64,000 nt of DNA from Prionace glauca (Eukaryota; Chordata; Chondrichthyes; Carcharhiniformes; Carcharhinidae). Position numbers and translations under genes: made by a program. Shown here one piece after another: positions 30,690 to 41,419 of this stretch; within the stretch, counting starts at the first letter, position 1; each line of letters opens with the position of its first letter. The stretch covers positions 12,637,543 through 12,701,542 of the forward strand of contig CM075761.1 in NCBI GenBank assembly GCA_037974335.1, in the 5' to 3' direction. Below the pieces are notes generated by a model. It saw only the letters and a program-made list of their open reading frames with translations. It searched no databases and was not told the origin of the DNA.

Positions 30690-33470
30690 AAATGACTGCT
30701 CTTATTCAGTCTACATCCTTCTATTCTCTCCCGATTCATCCCATCCAGGCGCCTTCCAAGTGTTGCTATTCTGCCTGCTACCTGCACCTCCTCCGAAAGT
30801 GCATTGCAAGTCCTCACACACCCTATATAAAGCATCTCCTTAAAGTTGTCCCCTCTCACATTGAACCAGTGCCCCCAGTAAGTTACACTTCCACCCTAGG
30901 AATAATCCTATGACGATCCATCATGTCTATGAATATCATAATTTTGTAGAAATCTATCCAGTCTGCCATCAGCCCCCAACTTTCCAATGAAACCATCCCG
31001 TGTTTATTCAACCCCACTTCAAAGCCAACACCCTCACCACGAGACAACATCCTTGTGAGCCTTCGTTGCACTCTCTCAAAGGCCTCAACGTTGTTTTGGT
31101 ATTGGAGTTACCAGAACTACACACATTACTCCAAATGTAACCTCAACAAGATTTATGTAGCTACAACATGATTTCCCAAATCTTGTGTTCAGTGCCCTAA
31201 TAGGCGTTGAACCAATATTTCTCTTCGGTGTTCACGCAAGGGGACAGGAATGTAGCTGAGGAGGACACTGGGGTGCAGGGGTGTAAAATAGATAGTATTG
31301 CAGATGATACGGGGGATGTGCTGGATATTTTAGAGGGATTGAAAATAGATAAGTCCCCTGGTCCAGATGGGATTTACCCTAGGATTCTTTGGGAGGCAAG
31401 AGGGGTGATTGCGGAGCCTCTGGCTCTGATCTTCAAGTCGTCGTTAGTCTCTGGTATAGTACCAGAAGATTGGAGGACAGCAAATGTTGTCCCATTGTTT
31501 AAGAAGGGGAGAAGGGACTTCACTGGGAATTATAGACCGGTGAGTCTTACTTCTGTGGTGGGTAAGGTTAATATTAGAGACAGGATTTATAGTTATTTGG
31601 AAAGTAATGAGTTGATAAGAGACAGTCAGCATGGTTTTGTAGCGGGTAGGTCATGCCTTTCTAACCTTATCGAGTTCTTTGAGAAAGTGACCAAAGAGGT
31701 GGATAGGGGGAAGGCAGTTGATGTGGTGTATATGGATTTTAGCAAGGCGTTTGATAAGGTTCACCATGGTAGGCTTCTGCAGAAAATGCAGATGTATGGG
31801 ATTGGGGGTGATCTAGGTAATTGGATCAGTAATTGGCTAGCAGATAGGAGACAGAGAGTGGTGGTTGATGGGAAATATTCGTCATGGAGTTCGGTTACAA
31901 GTGGTGTGCCTCAGGGATCTGTTTTGGGGCCACTGCTGTTTGTAATTTTTATTAATGATCTGGATGAGGGTATAGTTGGGTGGATTAGTAAGTTTGCTGA
32001 TGACACCAAAGTCGGAGGTGTGGTAGATTGTGAGGAAGGGTGTCATAGTTTGCAGGATGACTTAGAAAGATTGCAGAGCTGGGCTGAGAGGTGGCGGATG
32101 GAGTTTAATGTGGAGAAGTGTGAGGTAATTCATTTCGGTAGGAATAACAGATGTGTTGAGTAAAGGGCTAACGGGAGGACTTTGAATAGTGTGGAGGAGC
32201 AGAGGGATCGAGGTGTATGTGTACATACATCCCTGAAAGTTGGGAATCAAGTAGATAAGGTTGTTAAGAAGACATACGGAGTCTTGGCGTTTATTGGTAG
32301 GGGGATTGAATTTAGGAGTCGCAGCGTCATGATGCAACTGTACACATCTCTGGTGCGGCCACACTTGGAGTTTTGTGTGCAGTTCTGGTCACCACATTAC
32401 AGGAAGGATGTAGAGGCTTTGGAGAGGGTGCAGAGGAGGTTTACCAGTATGTTGCCTGGTATGGAGGGGAGATCCTATGAGGAGAGACTGAGAGATTTGG
32501 GGTTGTTTTCGCTGGAAAGAAGGCGGCTAAGAGGGGATCTCACTGAAACATATAAGATGATTAGAGGTTTAGACAGGGTAGATAGTGATAGTCTTTTTCC
32601 CAGGATGGAGAAAGCTAGCACGAGGGGGCACGATTTTAAATTAAGTGGGGGTAGTTATAGGACCGATGTCAGGGGTAGGTTCTTTACCCAGAGGGTGGTG
32701 AGGGACTGGAATGCCCTGCCAGCTGCAGTTGTGAATGCACCTAGTTTGGGGGCGTTTAAGAGATCTGTGGATAGGTTTATGGATGAAAAGGGATTGGTTT
32801 AGGCTAGTGGGTCATTGTTTTGTAACTGGTCGGCGCAACATCGTGGGCCGAAGGGCCTGTTCTGCGCTGTAATGTTCTATGTTCTATGTTCTATGTTCTA
32901 ACTGATGAACGCCACATGCCATATGCCTTCTTTACCGCCTTGGTCATCTGAGAACGGTGGACCTGCACGCCCAGATCCCTCTGTATGTTAAGATTCCTAA
33001 GACTTTTGTCATTTACAGTAGGATTCATATTTACATTTGATCCTCCATAGTACATCACGTCACATTTTTTCCAGAATAATCTCCATCTGCCATTTCCGTG
33101 CCCAAATCTCCATTTATTTATCTTGTTGTATCCTCTGACAATCCTCTGTACTATCAACAACTCCACCAAACTTTGTGTCATCTGCAAACATATTAATCAG
33201 AACCCCTTTTTCCTCCAGATCATTTATATACACGACAAACAACAGAGATTTTAGTGTGGCTCTCTGCGGATCTCCTTTCGCTACAGCTTTCCATTCTTAT
33301 TCATCTAGCTAGTCCACCTGGTATCCAAAATGAATTTACTTTCCGGATCAGTCAACCGTGTAGAACCTTGTGAAGGAACTTGACAAAGTCTATACAAATT
33401 CTATCAGAAGCCCTTCACTCATCAATTGTCTTCAAAAAACTCAATTAATTTGGTGAGTTAATACCTTCAG
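30690..33470 (-). mobile_element. Old CR1-like LINE split by a CR1-A insertion
   Basis: Minus-strand RT blocks lie on both sides of the insertion at 31205-32897. On the right, 33187-32891 reads VMYYGGSNVN, LNIQRDLGVQVHRSQMTKAV and KKAYGMWRSSV. On the left, 31071-30883 continues with MQRRLTRMLSRGEGVGFEV. In protein order right precedes left, so the two pieces are one decayed element. Confidence 0.75.
31205..32897 (+). mobile_element. CR1-A LINE, 5'-truncated, RT with one stop
   Basis: The RT frame runs 31207-32163 with [67 protein letters not shown] and [12 protein letters not shown]. It halts at a TAA after NNRCVE where the 34.1 kb copy has TAT (Tyr), then continues in the same frame 32182-32802 to FMDEKGLV stop. 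[11 protein letters not shown] lacks a few residues present in the other copy (VGKVLERIIRDRIY). The tail is TTCTATG repeated four times. Confidence 0.93.
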
Positions 33471-33489
33471 CCTGAAAAAAGTAAGATTT

Positions 33490-33790
33490 TGTAGCAACTG
33501 GAAGTGAACTGTTTCTATGTCAGTGGAGTCCCGAATAATGTTCCAATCGACAGCGAAAATGTGACCTTTACATGGAAGGCCCGTCATAGACCAAGGCGTT
33601 TATCCTGGGGAATATGTGTCGTCATATCCTGAAACTGAGATGATTGACTTCCAACCACCACAGCCATGTTCCGATGTCCCACATATTATTCCAATGAGCG
33701 GAGGTCTCCCATTGCTGAATCCCATTCTCTCCTGTTTTGCAAGGACTACATTTTGTAAAATGCTGAACAGATATCAACGTTACTAACTCC
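33490..33790 (-). mobile_element. Decayed LINE-like repeat, family F
   Basis: On the minus strand GGACATCGGAACATGGCTGT and GTCAATCATCTCAGTTTCAGGA recall the RT region of the family that ends at 30300. Very diverged. Confidence 0.4.
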
Positions 33791-34014
33791 TTAATTACAG
33801 GTGGATTTCAGTTATATCTCAGCTGCGATGAGATATGTGGTCAGCCTTCTGTACAAACACAATGAACATTTTTGGATAGACAGGGACTTATTAGGGAGAG
33901 TCAACATGGCTCTGTGCATGGTAAGTCATGTTTGACCAATCTGTTGGAGTTTTTCGAGGAGGTCACCAGGAAAGCGGATGAAGAGAAGGCGGTGGATGCT
34001 GTCCACCTATCCTA

Positions 34015-35876
34015 CATATAGAACATAGAACATAGAACATTACAGCGCAGAACAGGCCCTTCGGCCCACGATGTTGCGCCGACCAGTTACAAAACAATGA
34101 CCCACTAGCCTAAACCAATCCCTTTTCATCCATAAACCTATCCACAGATCTTTTAAACGCCCCCAAACTAGGTGCATTTACAACTGCAGCTGGCAGGGCA
34201 TTCCAGTCCCTCACCACCCTCTGGGTAAAGAACCTACCCCTGACATCTGTCCTATAACTACCCCCCCTTAATTTAAAATCGTGCCCCCTCGTGTTAGCTT
34301 TCTCCATCCTAGGAAAAAGGCTATCACTATCTACCCTGTCTAAACCTCTAATCATCTTATATGTTTCAATGAGATCCCCTCTTAGCCGCCTTCTTTCCAG
34401 CGAAAACAACCCCAAATCTCTCAATCTCTCCTCATAGGATCTCCCCTCCATACCAGGCAACATCCTGGTAAACCTCCTCTGCACCCTCTCCAAAGCCTCT
34501 ACATCCTTCCTGTAATGTGGGGACCAGAACTGCACACAAAACTCCAAGTGCGGCCGCACCAGAGATGTGTACAGTTGCATCATGACGCTGCGACTCCTGA
34601 ATTCAATCCCCCTACCAATAAACGCCAAAACTCCGTATGCCTTCTTAACAACTTTATCTACTTGATTCCCAACTTTCAGGGATCTATGTACACATACACC
34701 TAGATCCCTCTGCTCCTCCACACTATTCAAAGTCCTCCCGTTAGCCCTATACTCAACACATCTGTTATTCCTACCGAAATGAATTACCTCACACTTCTCC
34801 ACATTAAACTCCATTCGCCACCTCTCAGCCCAGCTCTGTAACCTTTCTAAGTCATCCTGCAAACTATGACACCCTTCCTCACAATCAACCACACCTCCGA
34901 CTTTGGTGTCATCAGCAAACTTACTAATCCACCCAACTATACCCTCATCCAGATCATTAATAAAAATTACAAACAGCAGTGGCCCCAAAACAGATCCCTG
35001 AGGCACACCACTTGTAACCGAACTCCATGACGAATATTTCCCATCAACCACCACTCTCTGTCTCCTATCTGCTAGCCAATTCCTGATCCAATTACCTAGA
35101 TCACCCCCAATCCCATACATCTGCATTTTCTGCAGAAGCCTACCATGGTGAACCTTATCAAACGCCTTGCTAAAATCCATATACACCACATCAACAGCCT
35201 TACCCCTATCCACCTCTTTGGTCACTTTCTCAAAGAACTCGATAAGGTTAGTAAGGCATGACCTACCCGCTACAAAACCATGCTGACTGTCTCTAATCAA
35301 CTCATTACTTTCCAAATAACTATAAATCCTGTCTCTAATAATCCTTTCCAAAACCTTACCCACCACAGAAGTAAGACTCACCGGTCTATAATTCCCAGGG
35401 AAGTCCCTTCTCCCCTTCTTAAACAATGGGACAACATTTGCTGTCCTCCAATCTTCTGGTACCATACCAGAGACTAACGACGACCTGAAGATCAGAGCCA
35501 GAGGCTCCGCAATCACCCCTCTTGCCTCCCAAAGAATCCTAGGGTAAATCCCATCTGGACCAGGGGACTTATCTATTTTCAATCCCTCTAAAATATCCAG
35601 CACATCCCCCGTATCAACTGCAATACTATCTATTTCACACCCCTGCACCCCAGTGTCCTCCTCAGCTACATTCCTGTCCCCTTGCGTGAATACCGAAGAG
35701 AAATATTGGTTCAACGCCTCTCCAATCTCCTCCGGTTCCACACACAACTTCCCTCTACTGTCTGTAACTGGCCCTAATCTTGTCCTAACCAACCTTCTGT
35801 CCTTGACATACCTGTAAAACGCCTTAGGGTTCTCCTTAATCCTATCAGCCAAAATCATCTCATGCCCTCTTTTAGC
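34015..35876 (-). mobile_element. CR1-A LINE, 5'-truncated, RT open
   Basis: The tail (AGAACATAGAACATAGAACAT on the plus strand) is at the left end, with the 3' block TCGGCCCACGATGTTGCGCC. The element is truncated inside the linker between endonuclease and RT. Inserted in the family D LINE. Confidence 0.95.
34110..35858 (-). CDS. CR1-A LINE ORF2, reverse transcriptase part (582 aa open)
   Basis: Open from [19 protein letters not shown] to FMDEKGLV stop. RT blocks in order: [17 protein letters not shown] (about 98-114), [80 protein letters not shown] and the catalytic [12 protein letters not shown]. The CR1-clade C-terminal region follows (HLEFCVQFWSPHYRKDVEAL, SLERRRLRGDLIETYKMIRG). No stop or frameshift is seen, so the copy is young, but it lacks the endonuclease and ORF1 and cannot move by itself. 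Confidence 0.93.
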   Translation of the reverse strand: MILADRIKENPKAFYRYVKDRRLVRTRLGPVTDSRGKLCVEPEEIGEALNQYFSSVFTQGDRNVAEEDTGVQGCEIDSIAVDTGDVLDILEGLKIDKSPGPDGIYPRILWEARGVIAEPLALIFRSSLVSGMVPEDWRTANVVPLFKKGRRDFPGNYRPVSLTSVVGKVLERIIRDRIYSYLESNELIRDSQHGFVAGRSCLTNLIEFFEKVTKEVDRGKAVDVVYMDFSKAFDKVHHGRLLQKMQMYGIGGDLGNWIRNWLADRRQRVVVDGKYSSWSSVTSGVPQGSVLGPLLFVIFINDLDEGIVGWISKFADDTKVGGVVDCEEGCHSLQDDLERLQSWAERWRMEFNVEKCEVIHFGRNNRCVEYRANGRTLNSVEEQRDLGVCVHRSLKVGNQVDKVVKKAYGVLAFIGRGIEFRSRSVMMQLYTSLVRPHLEFCVQFWSPHYRKDVEALERVQRRFTRMLPGMEGRSYEERLRDLGLFSLERRRLRGDLIETYKMIRGLDRVDSDSLFPRMEKANTRGHDFKLRGGSYRTDVRGRFFTQRVVRDWNALPAAVVNAPSLGAFKRSVDRFMDEKGLV

Positions 35877-35939
35877 CTACCCATGTTGTATCCTACCCAT
35901 TCAAACTCATGACAGTACTCATTCTGCTCTGTCCCTTCT

Positions 35940-36247
35940 TCACAATCAGAACTAGAGGGCACAACCTCAAAATATTGGGGGGTGGGGCAGTTTAGATCAA
36001 AGTTGAGGAGGAACTTCACTCAAAGGGCGGTGAGTCTCTGGAAATCTCTGCCCATTGAAATGGTGGAGGCTACCTCGCTGAATATATTTAAGTCACGGGT
36101 AGATTGGTTTCTGATTGATAGGGGAATTAAGGGGAGAGAGTGGGAAAGTGGAACTGATCCACTTCAGATCAGCCATGATCTTATTGAATGGTGGGGCAGG
36201 CTCGAACGGCTAGATGGCCTACTCCTGCTTCTATTTCTTATGTTCTT
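35940..36247 (+). mobile_element. Family C LINE 3' fragment
   Basis: GAACTAGAGGGCACAACCTC, ending GGCTAGATGGCCTACTCCTG and TTCTTATGTTCTTATG. The piece just to the left (35885-35945) resembles 41190-41260 and is of unknown origin. Confidence 0.85.
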
Positions 36248-36507
36248 ATGTACCTGGATTTCAGAAAGGCCTTTGACAAGATCCCCCATAGGAGGTTAGT
36301 TAGGAAGGTTCAGTCGCTAGGTAGACATGGGGCGGTTGTACATTGGATTAGACACTGGCTCAATGGAAGAAGCCAGCTAGTGGTAGTGGAGGATTGCTTC
36401 TCTGAGTTGAAGCCTGTGTCGAGTGGTGTGCCGCAGGGATCAGTGCTGGGTCCATTGTTGTTTGTCATCTATATCAATGATCTGGAAGAATAGTTATATC
36501 CGGACTC

Positions 36508-36708
36508 TTGCCTGTGCCACGGGATAGTTTAGAGAGGAATGGAGAGAGGGAAAGTTTGAACTCGTGGCTGAGGGGATGGTGCAGGAGGGAGGGGTTCAGG
36601 TACTTAAGCAATTGGGGCTCATTCTGGGGAAGGCGGGACCTCTATATGAGTGATGGTTTACACCTGAACCAGAGGGGAATCAATATCCTGGGGGGTAAAT
36701 TTGCATAG
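36508..36708 (+). pseudogene. CR1-B ORF1, C-terminal end of esterase domain
   Basis: VPRDSLERNGERESLNSWLR, then GSFWGRRDLYMSDGLHLNQRG with the Asp and His expected of the SGNH catalytic block, and ILGGKFA stop. The N-terminal part of ORF1 is missing through 5' truncation. ORF2 follows after 25 bp. Confidence 0.8.
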
Positions 36709-36733
36709 GCTATGCGGGGAGATTTAAACTGAT

Positions 36734-39724
36734 TTGGGGGGGGGGGGGGGTGGGATATTGAGTAGAGGGGGTGAAAGGGAGGGGGGCATAGATGGGGAAT
36801 GCAAGGCACGGCATAGTGGGGGTGGGGCGGAGCAGGGTTTGAAATGCACGTGCTTTAATACTTTAAAGGTAGGGGAGGACCGCAGGAAACATGGGAGGGA
36901 GGTTAGACAGGAGGTGGAGAAGGGAAATGCCCAGACTGAGGGGCTGAAGTGTGTATATTTTAATGCAAGGAGTATAGTAAATAAGGTAGATGAGCTTAGG
37001 GCGTGGATAGCTGCTTGGGAATGTGATGTAGTGGCCATTACGGAGACTTGGATGTCTCAGGGACAGGACTGGGTACTTCAGGTGCCAGGTTTCAGATGTT
37101 TCAGGAAGGACAGGGAGGCTGGCAGAAGAGGTGGTGGAGTGGCACTGTTAATAAGGGACAGTGTCATGGCTGCAGAGAAAGAGGATGCCGTGGAGGGACT
37201 TTCTACAGAGTCTCTGTGGGTGGAAGTTACGAACAGCATAGGGTCGAAAACTTTGCTGGGTGTATTCTATAGGCCGCCCAATAGTGACAGGGAAGTTGAA
37301 GTGCAGATAGGGAACCAGATTCTGGAGAAATGTATTAAAAACAGAGTGGTCGTGATGGGAGACTTCAATTTCCCAAACATCGACTGGAATATCCCTAGAG
37401 TAACGGGTTCGGCTGGAGAGGAGTTTGTTAGGTGTGTTCAGGAAGGTTTCCTGACACAGTATGTGGACAAGCCTACGAGGGGTGAGGCAGTACTTGACCT
37501 GGTACTGGCGAATGAACCAGGGCAGGTGATGGATCTCTCGGTAGGAGAGCATCTTGGGAATGGAGATCATAATTCTATCTCCTTCACAATTGCATTGGAA
37601 CGAGATAGGATCAGACAGGCTAGGAAGGTGTTTGTCTGGAGTAAGGGGAGATACGAAGAAGTCAGGAAGTTACTTGGACAAATAAACTGGAAGGAGGCAT
37701 TCTTAGGGAAGAGTACCGAAGGAAGGTGGCGGATATTCAAGGAATGTTTGTCTAGCGCTCTGCATGACAATGTTCCGATAAGGCAAGGGGGTTTTGGTAG
37801 GTCGCGGGAACCGTGGTGCACGAAGGCTGTGTTGAACCTAGTCAGGAGGAAAAGGAAGGTATACAAAAGGTTCAGGGAACTAGGAGAGGTTAAGGATCTT
37901 GAAGAATATAAGGACTGTAGAAAGGAGGTTAAAAGGGAAATTAGGAGAGCCAGAAGGGGTCATGAGAAGACCTTGGCGGGTAAGATTAAAGAAAATCCCA
38001 AGGCCTTCTATAAGTATGTGAAAGGTAAAAGGGTGAGAAGGGAAAGGATAGGACCTATAAAAGATGAAGGGGGAAAGGTCTGTGTAGAACCAGAAGAAAT
38101 GGCGGAGGTGCTTAATGAGTACTTTGCATCAGTATTCACAGTGGAAGCTGATTTGGGAGATCTTGCTATGGACTTGCAGCAGGTGGAAAAGATTGAGTAC
38201 GTGGACATTAAAGAGGAGGATGTGTTAGAACTTTTGAATTCTATCAAGGTAGATAAGTTGCCGGGACCAGATGGGATGTACCCCAGGATACTGTGGGAGG
38301 CCAGGGAAGTGATTGCAGAGCCCTTGGCGATGATCTTTGCGTCGTCAATGGAGACGGGAGAGGTTCCGGAAGATTGGAGGATTGCGGATGTAGTCCCTAT
38401 TTTCAAGAAAGGGAACAGAGATAGCCCGGGAAATTACCGCCCGGTGAGTCTGACCTCAGTGGTTGGTAAGCTGATGGAGAGGCTTCTGAGGGACAAGATT
38501 TACGACCATTTGGAGAGGTTTGACATGATCAGGAATAGTCAGCATGGATTTGTCAAGGGCAGGTCGTGCCTTACGAGCCTAGTTGAGTTCTTCGATAATG
38601 TGACTGAACACATTGACGAAGGAAGTGCCGTGGACGTAGTGTACATGGACTTCAGCAAGGCTTTTGATAAGGTCCCCCATGCAAGACTTCTTGAGAAGGT
38701 GAGAGGGCATGGGATCCAAGGGCCTTTGGCCTTGTGGATCCAGAGCTGGCTTGCCTGCAGAAGGCAGAGAGTGGTTGTGGATGGGTCTTTTTCGGAATGG
38801 AGGTCAGTCACCAGTGGGGTGCCCCAGGGATCTGTTCTGGGACCCTTGTTGTTTGTCATTTTCATAAATGACCTGGATGAGGAAGTGGAGGGATGGGTTA
38901 GCAAGTTCGCTGATGACACGAAGGTCGGCGGTGTTGTGGATGGTCTGGAAGGATGTCAAAAGTTGCAGCAGGACATAGATAGGATGCAGGAATGGACGGA
39001 GAAGTGGCAGATGGACTTCAACGCGGATAAATGTGTAGTAGTCCATTTCGGCAGAACCAACGGGATGAACGAGTACACTATTAAGGGCAGGGGTCTTAGT
39101 AGCGTTGAAGAGCAGAAGGATCTCGGGGTCCGGGTTCACAGGACTCTTAAATCGGCCTCGCAGGTGGAGGAGGTGGTCAAGAAGGCGTATGGTGTACTGG
39201 CCTTCATTAATCGAGGGATTGAGTTTAGGAGTCGGGAGGTAATGCTGCAACTTTACAGGACCCTTGTCAGGCCTCATTTGGAGTACTGTGCGCAGTTCTG
39301 GTCGCCTCACTATAGGAAAGATGTAGAAGCTATTGAAAGGGTGCAGAGGAGATTTACAAGGATGTTGCCTGGACTGGGAGGCATGCCTTATGAAGATAGG
39401 TTGAGGGAGCTGGGACTCTTTTCCCTGGAGAGGCGAAGGTTGAGAGGCGACCTGATAGAAGTTTATAAAATGTTGAGAGGAATAGATAGGGTGGACTCTC
39501 AGAGGCTATTTCCCCGGGTTGAAATGGTCGCTACGAGGGGACACAGATTTAAGGTGCGGGGAGGGAGGTACAGAGGTGATGTTAGGGGTAAGTTTTTCAC
39601 TCAGAGGGTGGTGAGTGATTGGAATCGGCTGCCGTCGTCGGTGGTGGAGGCGAACTCGCTGGGGTCTTTTAAAAGACTTCTGGATGAGTATATGGGGTTT
39701 AATGGGATTGGGGGTTATAGATAG
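36734..39724 (+). CDS. CR1-B LINE ORF2, intact endonuclease-reverse transcriptase (996 aa)
   Basis: One open frame. The N-terminal 70 residues read through a poly-G run and may be leader sequence, so the true start is uncertain. The endonuclease spans about residues 71-290: LKCVYFNARS, ITETWMSQGQ (102-111), LLGVFYRPP, VVVMGDFNFPNIDW (205-218) and GNGDHNSISF (275-284). A basic linker follows ([20 protein letters not shown]). The RT follows with [92 protein letters not shown] and FADD (725-728). The C-terminal CR1 domain ends YMGFNGIGGYR. Length and order fit CR1-clade ORF2. The enzyme nicks DNA and copies LINE RNA at the nick. No disabling change is visible; one oddity is DKLPGPDG where other copies have DKSPGPDG. 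Confidence 0.95.
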   Translation: MGGGGGGILSRGGEREGGIDGECKARHSGGGAEQGLKCTCFNTLKVGEDRRKHGREVRQEVEKGNAQTEGLKCVYFNARSIVNKVDELRAWIAAWECDVVAITETWMSQGQDWVLQVPGFRCFRKDREAGRRGGGVALLIRDSVMAAEKEDAVEGLSTESLWVEVTNSIGSKTLLGVFYRPPNSDREVEVQIGNQILEKCIKNRVVVMGDFNFPNIDWNIPRVTGSAGEEFVRCVQEGFLTQYVDKPTRGEAVLDLVLANEPGQVMDLSVGEHLGNGDHNSISFTIALERDRIRQARKVFVWSKGRYEEVRKLLGQINWKEAFLGKSTEGRWRIFKECLSSALHDNVPIRQGGFGRSREPWCTKAVLNLVRRKRKVYKRFRELGEVKDLEEYKDCRKEVKREIRRARRGHEKTLAGKIKENPKAFYKYVKGKRVRRERIGPIKDEGGKVCVEPEEMAEVLNEYFASVFTVEADLGDLAMDLQQVEKIEYVDIKEEDVLELLNSIKVDKLPGPDGMYPRILWEAREVIAEPLAMIFASSMETGEVPEDWRIADVVPIFKKGNRDSPGNYRPVSLTSVVGKLMERLLRDKIYDHLERFDMIRNSQHGFVKGRSCLTSLVEFFDNVTEHIDEGSAVDVVYMDFSKAFDKVPHARLLEKVRGHGIQGPLALWIQSWLACRRQRVVVDGSFSEWRSVTSGVPQGSVLGPLLFVIFINDLDEEVEGWVSKFADDTKVGGVVDGLEGCQKLQQDIDRMQEWTEKWQMDFNADKCVVVHFGRTNGMNEYTIKGRGLSSVEEQKDLGVRVHRTLKSASQVEEVVKKAYGVLAFINRGIEFRSREVMLQLYRTLVRPHLEYCAQFWSPHYRKDVEAIERVQRRFTRMLPGLGGMPYEDRLRELGLFSLERRRLRGDLIEVYKMLRGIDRVDSQRLFPRVEMVATRGHRFKVRGGRYRGDVRGKFFTQRVVSDWNRLPSSVVEANSLGSFKRLLDEYMGFNGIGGYR

Positions 39725-39813
39725 GTCGATAGATTGGTGGGGTTGATGCGATCGGCGCAACTCGAGGGCCGAAGGGCCTGTTTGTGCTGTAATGTTCTAT
39801 GTTCTATGTTCTA

Positions 39814-40689
39814 TCTGGATGATAATGTGGCCAGTTGGATCAGCAAATTTGCTGATACAAAGATTGGAGGTGTAGTGGACAGTGAGAAAGGTTTTCAAAG
39901 CTTGCAGAGGGATTTGGACCAACGAGAAAAATGGGCTGAAAAATGGCAAATGGAATTTAACGCAGGCAATTGTGAGGTATTGCACTTTGGAAGGACAAAC
40001 CAAAGTAGAATGCACAGGGTAAAAGTTAGGACCCTGAAGAGTGCAGTTGAACAGAGGGATCTGGGAATACAGGTACAGAATTCCCTAAAAGTGACATCAC
40101 AGGTGGATAGGGTCCTAAAGAGTGCTTTTGGTACATTGGCCTTTATAAATCGGAGTATCGAGTATAAAAGTTGTAGTGTTATGGTAAGGTTATATAAGAC
40201 ATTGATGAGGCTGAATTTAGAATATTGTGTGCAGTTTTGGTCACCTAATTACAGGAAGGATGTAAATAAGGTTGAAAGAGTGCAGAGAAGATTTACAAGG
40301 ATGTTGCCAGGACTTGAGAAGCTGAGTTACAGAGAGAGATTGAATAGGTTAGGACTTTATTCCCTGGAGCACAGAAGATGAGGGGAGATTTGATAGCAGT
40401 GTGTAAGATTTGGATGGGTATAGATAGAGTGAATGCAAGCAGGCTTTTTCCACTGAAGCTTGGGGAGAGAAAAAAAAACAGGGGGCATGTGTTAAGGATG
40501 AAAGGGAAAAAGTTTAAAGGGAATATTGAGTGTTGGGGGGGGGGCTTCTTCACTCAGAGAGTGGTGGGAGTGTGGAATGTGCTGCCAGATAAAGTGGTAA
40601 ATGTGGGGTCACTTTTAACATTTAAGAAAAACTTGGACGGGTTCATGGATGTGGAGGAAGATGGTTCAAGTGCAGGTCAGTGGGACTAG
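39814..40689 (+). pseudogene. Family D LINE, RT C-terminal part
   Basis: ISKFADTKIGGVVDSEKGF has lost one Asp of the FADD box. The frame continues WAEKWQMEFNAGNCEVLHFG, KVTSQVDRVLKSAFGTLAFI and RVQRRFTRMLPGLEKLSYRE to a stop at 40381. It resumes as MRGDLIAVCKIWMGIDRVNA through FFTQRVVGVWNVLPDKVV. Several changes break it. Confidence 0.85.
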
Positions 40690-40966
40690 GCAAAAAATTG
40701 TTTGGCACAGAGAAGAAGGGTCAAACGACCTGTTTCTGAGCTGTAATTTTCTATGGTTCTATGGTTCTATATGGGCAACCCGACTCCCCCACTTGTCAGT
40801 GACTTCCTCCTGATCACTGAATCTCCCTCACGAGAAACTACCTACTCCCCAAAAATCTGCCCATATCATATTCTCTTGGACGCAAATCTCTGACTCACCC
40901 AGTTACTCACCAATCCGATCTGACGCAGTTACTTCCTTATACACTGAGGCAATACCCATCCCACCA

Positions 40967-40984
40967 CACACACACACACACACA

Positions 40985-41032
<48 letters not shown>
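40967..41032. repeat. (CA)n microsatellite
   Basis: About 66 bp of CA dinucleotides with one CTCA interruption. Confidence 0.97.
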
Positions 41033-41034
<2 letters not shown>

Positions 41035-41099
41035 GCTCTGACTGCAGCAGGATCAAATTACACTTCACGGAGAGAGAACTCTACCCATCTCCATGCTCA

Positions 41100-41142
41100 C
41101 TACTCGAGGGCCGAAGGGCCTGTTTGTGCTGTAATGTTCTAA
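41100..41142 (+). mobile_element. CR1-B LINE, tail only
   Basis: CTCGAGGGCCGAAGGGCCTG then TTTGTGCTGTAATGTTCTA. Confidence 0.7.
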
Positions 41143-41419
41143 TAGGCACCTCGACACCCTGTCCAGCTGCAATCTCACTATCAGCCATCCTTCATATCCG
41201 ACACATTCAAACTCCGGATAGTACTCATTCTGCCCTGTCACTTCTTCACTAACATTCACTCACTCACTAACATTCCCACTGGACATTAAAACTTGTCAGA
41301 TAGCAGCACATTTGACAGTTCAATCGTAGAATTATTCACTTTGAAATTCATTGTAAACACCTAAAGCACTGTGATCTGTCAATGTAATTATGGGTAATGT
41401 TAAAAAAGTAATTATTGCG

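Larger units (their letters stand above)
36494..39815 (+). mobile_element. CR1-B LINE, nearly full ORF2 plus ORF1 3' end
   Basis: Starts within ORF1 (LPVPRDSLERNGERESLNSW through DGLHLNQRGINILGGKFA stop, ending at 36708), then the intact ORF2 (36734-39724). The 3' UTR is CGATCGGCGCAACTCGAGGGC followed by a TTCTATG tail. It is truncated inside ORF1. Inserted in the family D LINE at an ATCTGGA site. Confidence 0.95.
33880..40775 (+). mobile_element. Old LINE (family D) broken into three pieces by nested elements
   Basis: Pieces are 33880-34014 (LIRESQHG-like GRVNMALCM region, then TNLLEFFEEV-like sequence in a shifted frame), 36245-36493 (YLDFRKAFDKIPHRRLVRK through [20 protein letters not shown]) and 39812-40775 (DDNVASWISKFAD, then LGLYSLEHRR, to the end with TTCTATGG tail). 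In order they follow the RT from the middle to the C-terminus. A CR1-A (minus) and a family C piece separate the first two; a CR1-B separates the second and third. ATCTGGA flanks the CR1-B on both sides. Confidence 0.8.

Noticed and set aside
38804-39310. Minus-strand 168-residue frame, also present as 15472-14966 and 45399-45905
   Set aside because: It recurs because it is the antisense shadow of the same CR1-B RT segment in each copy.
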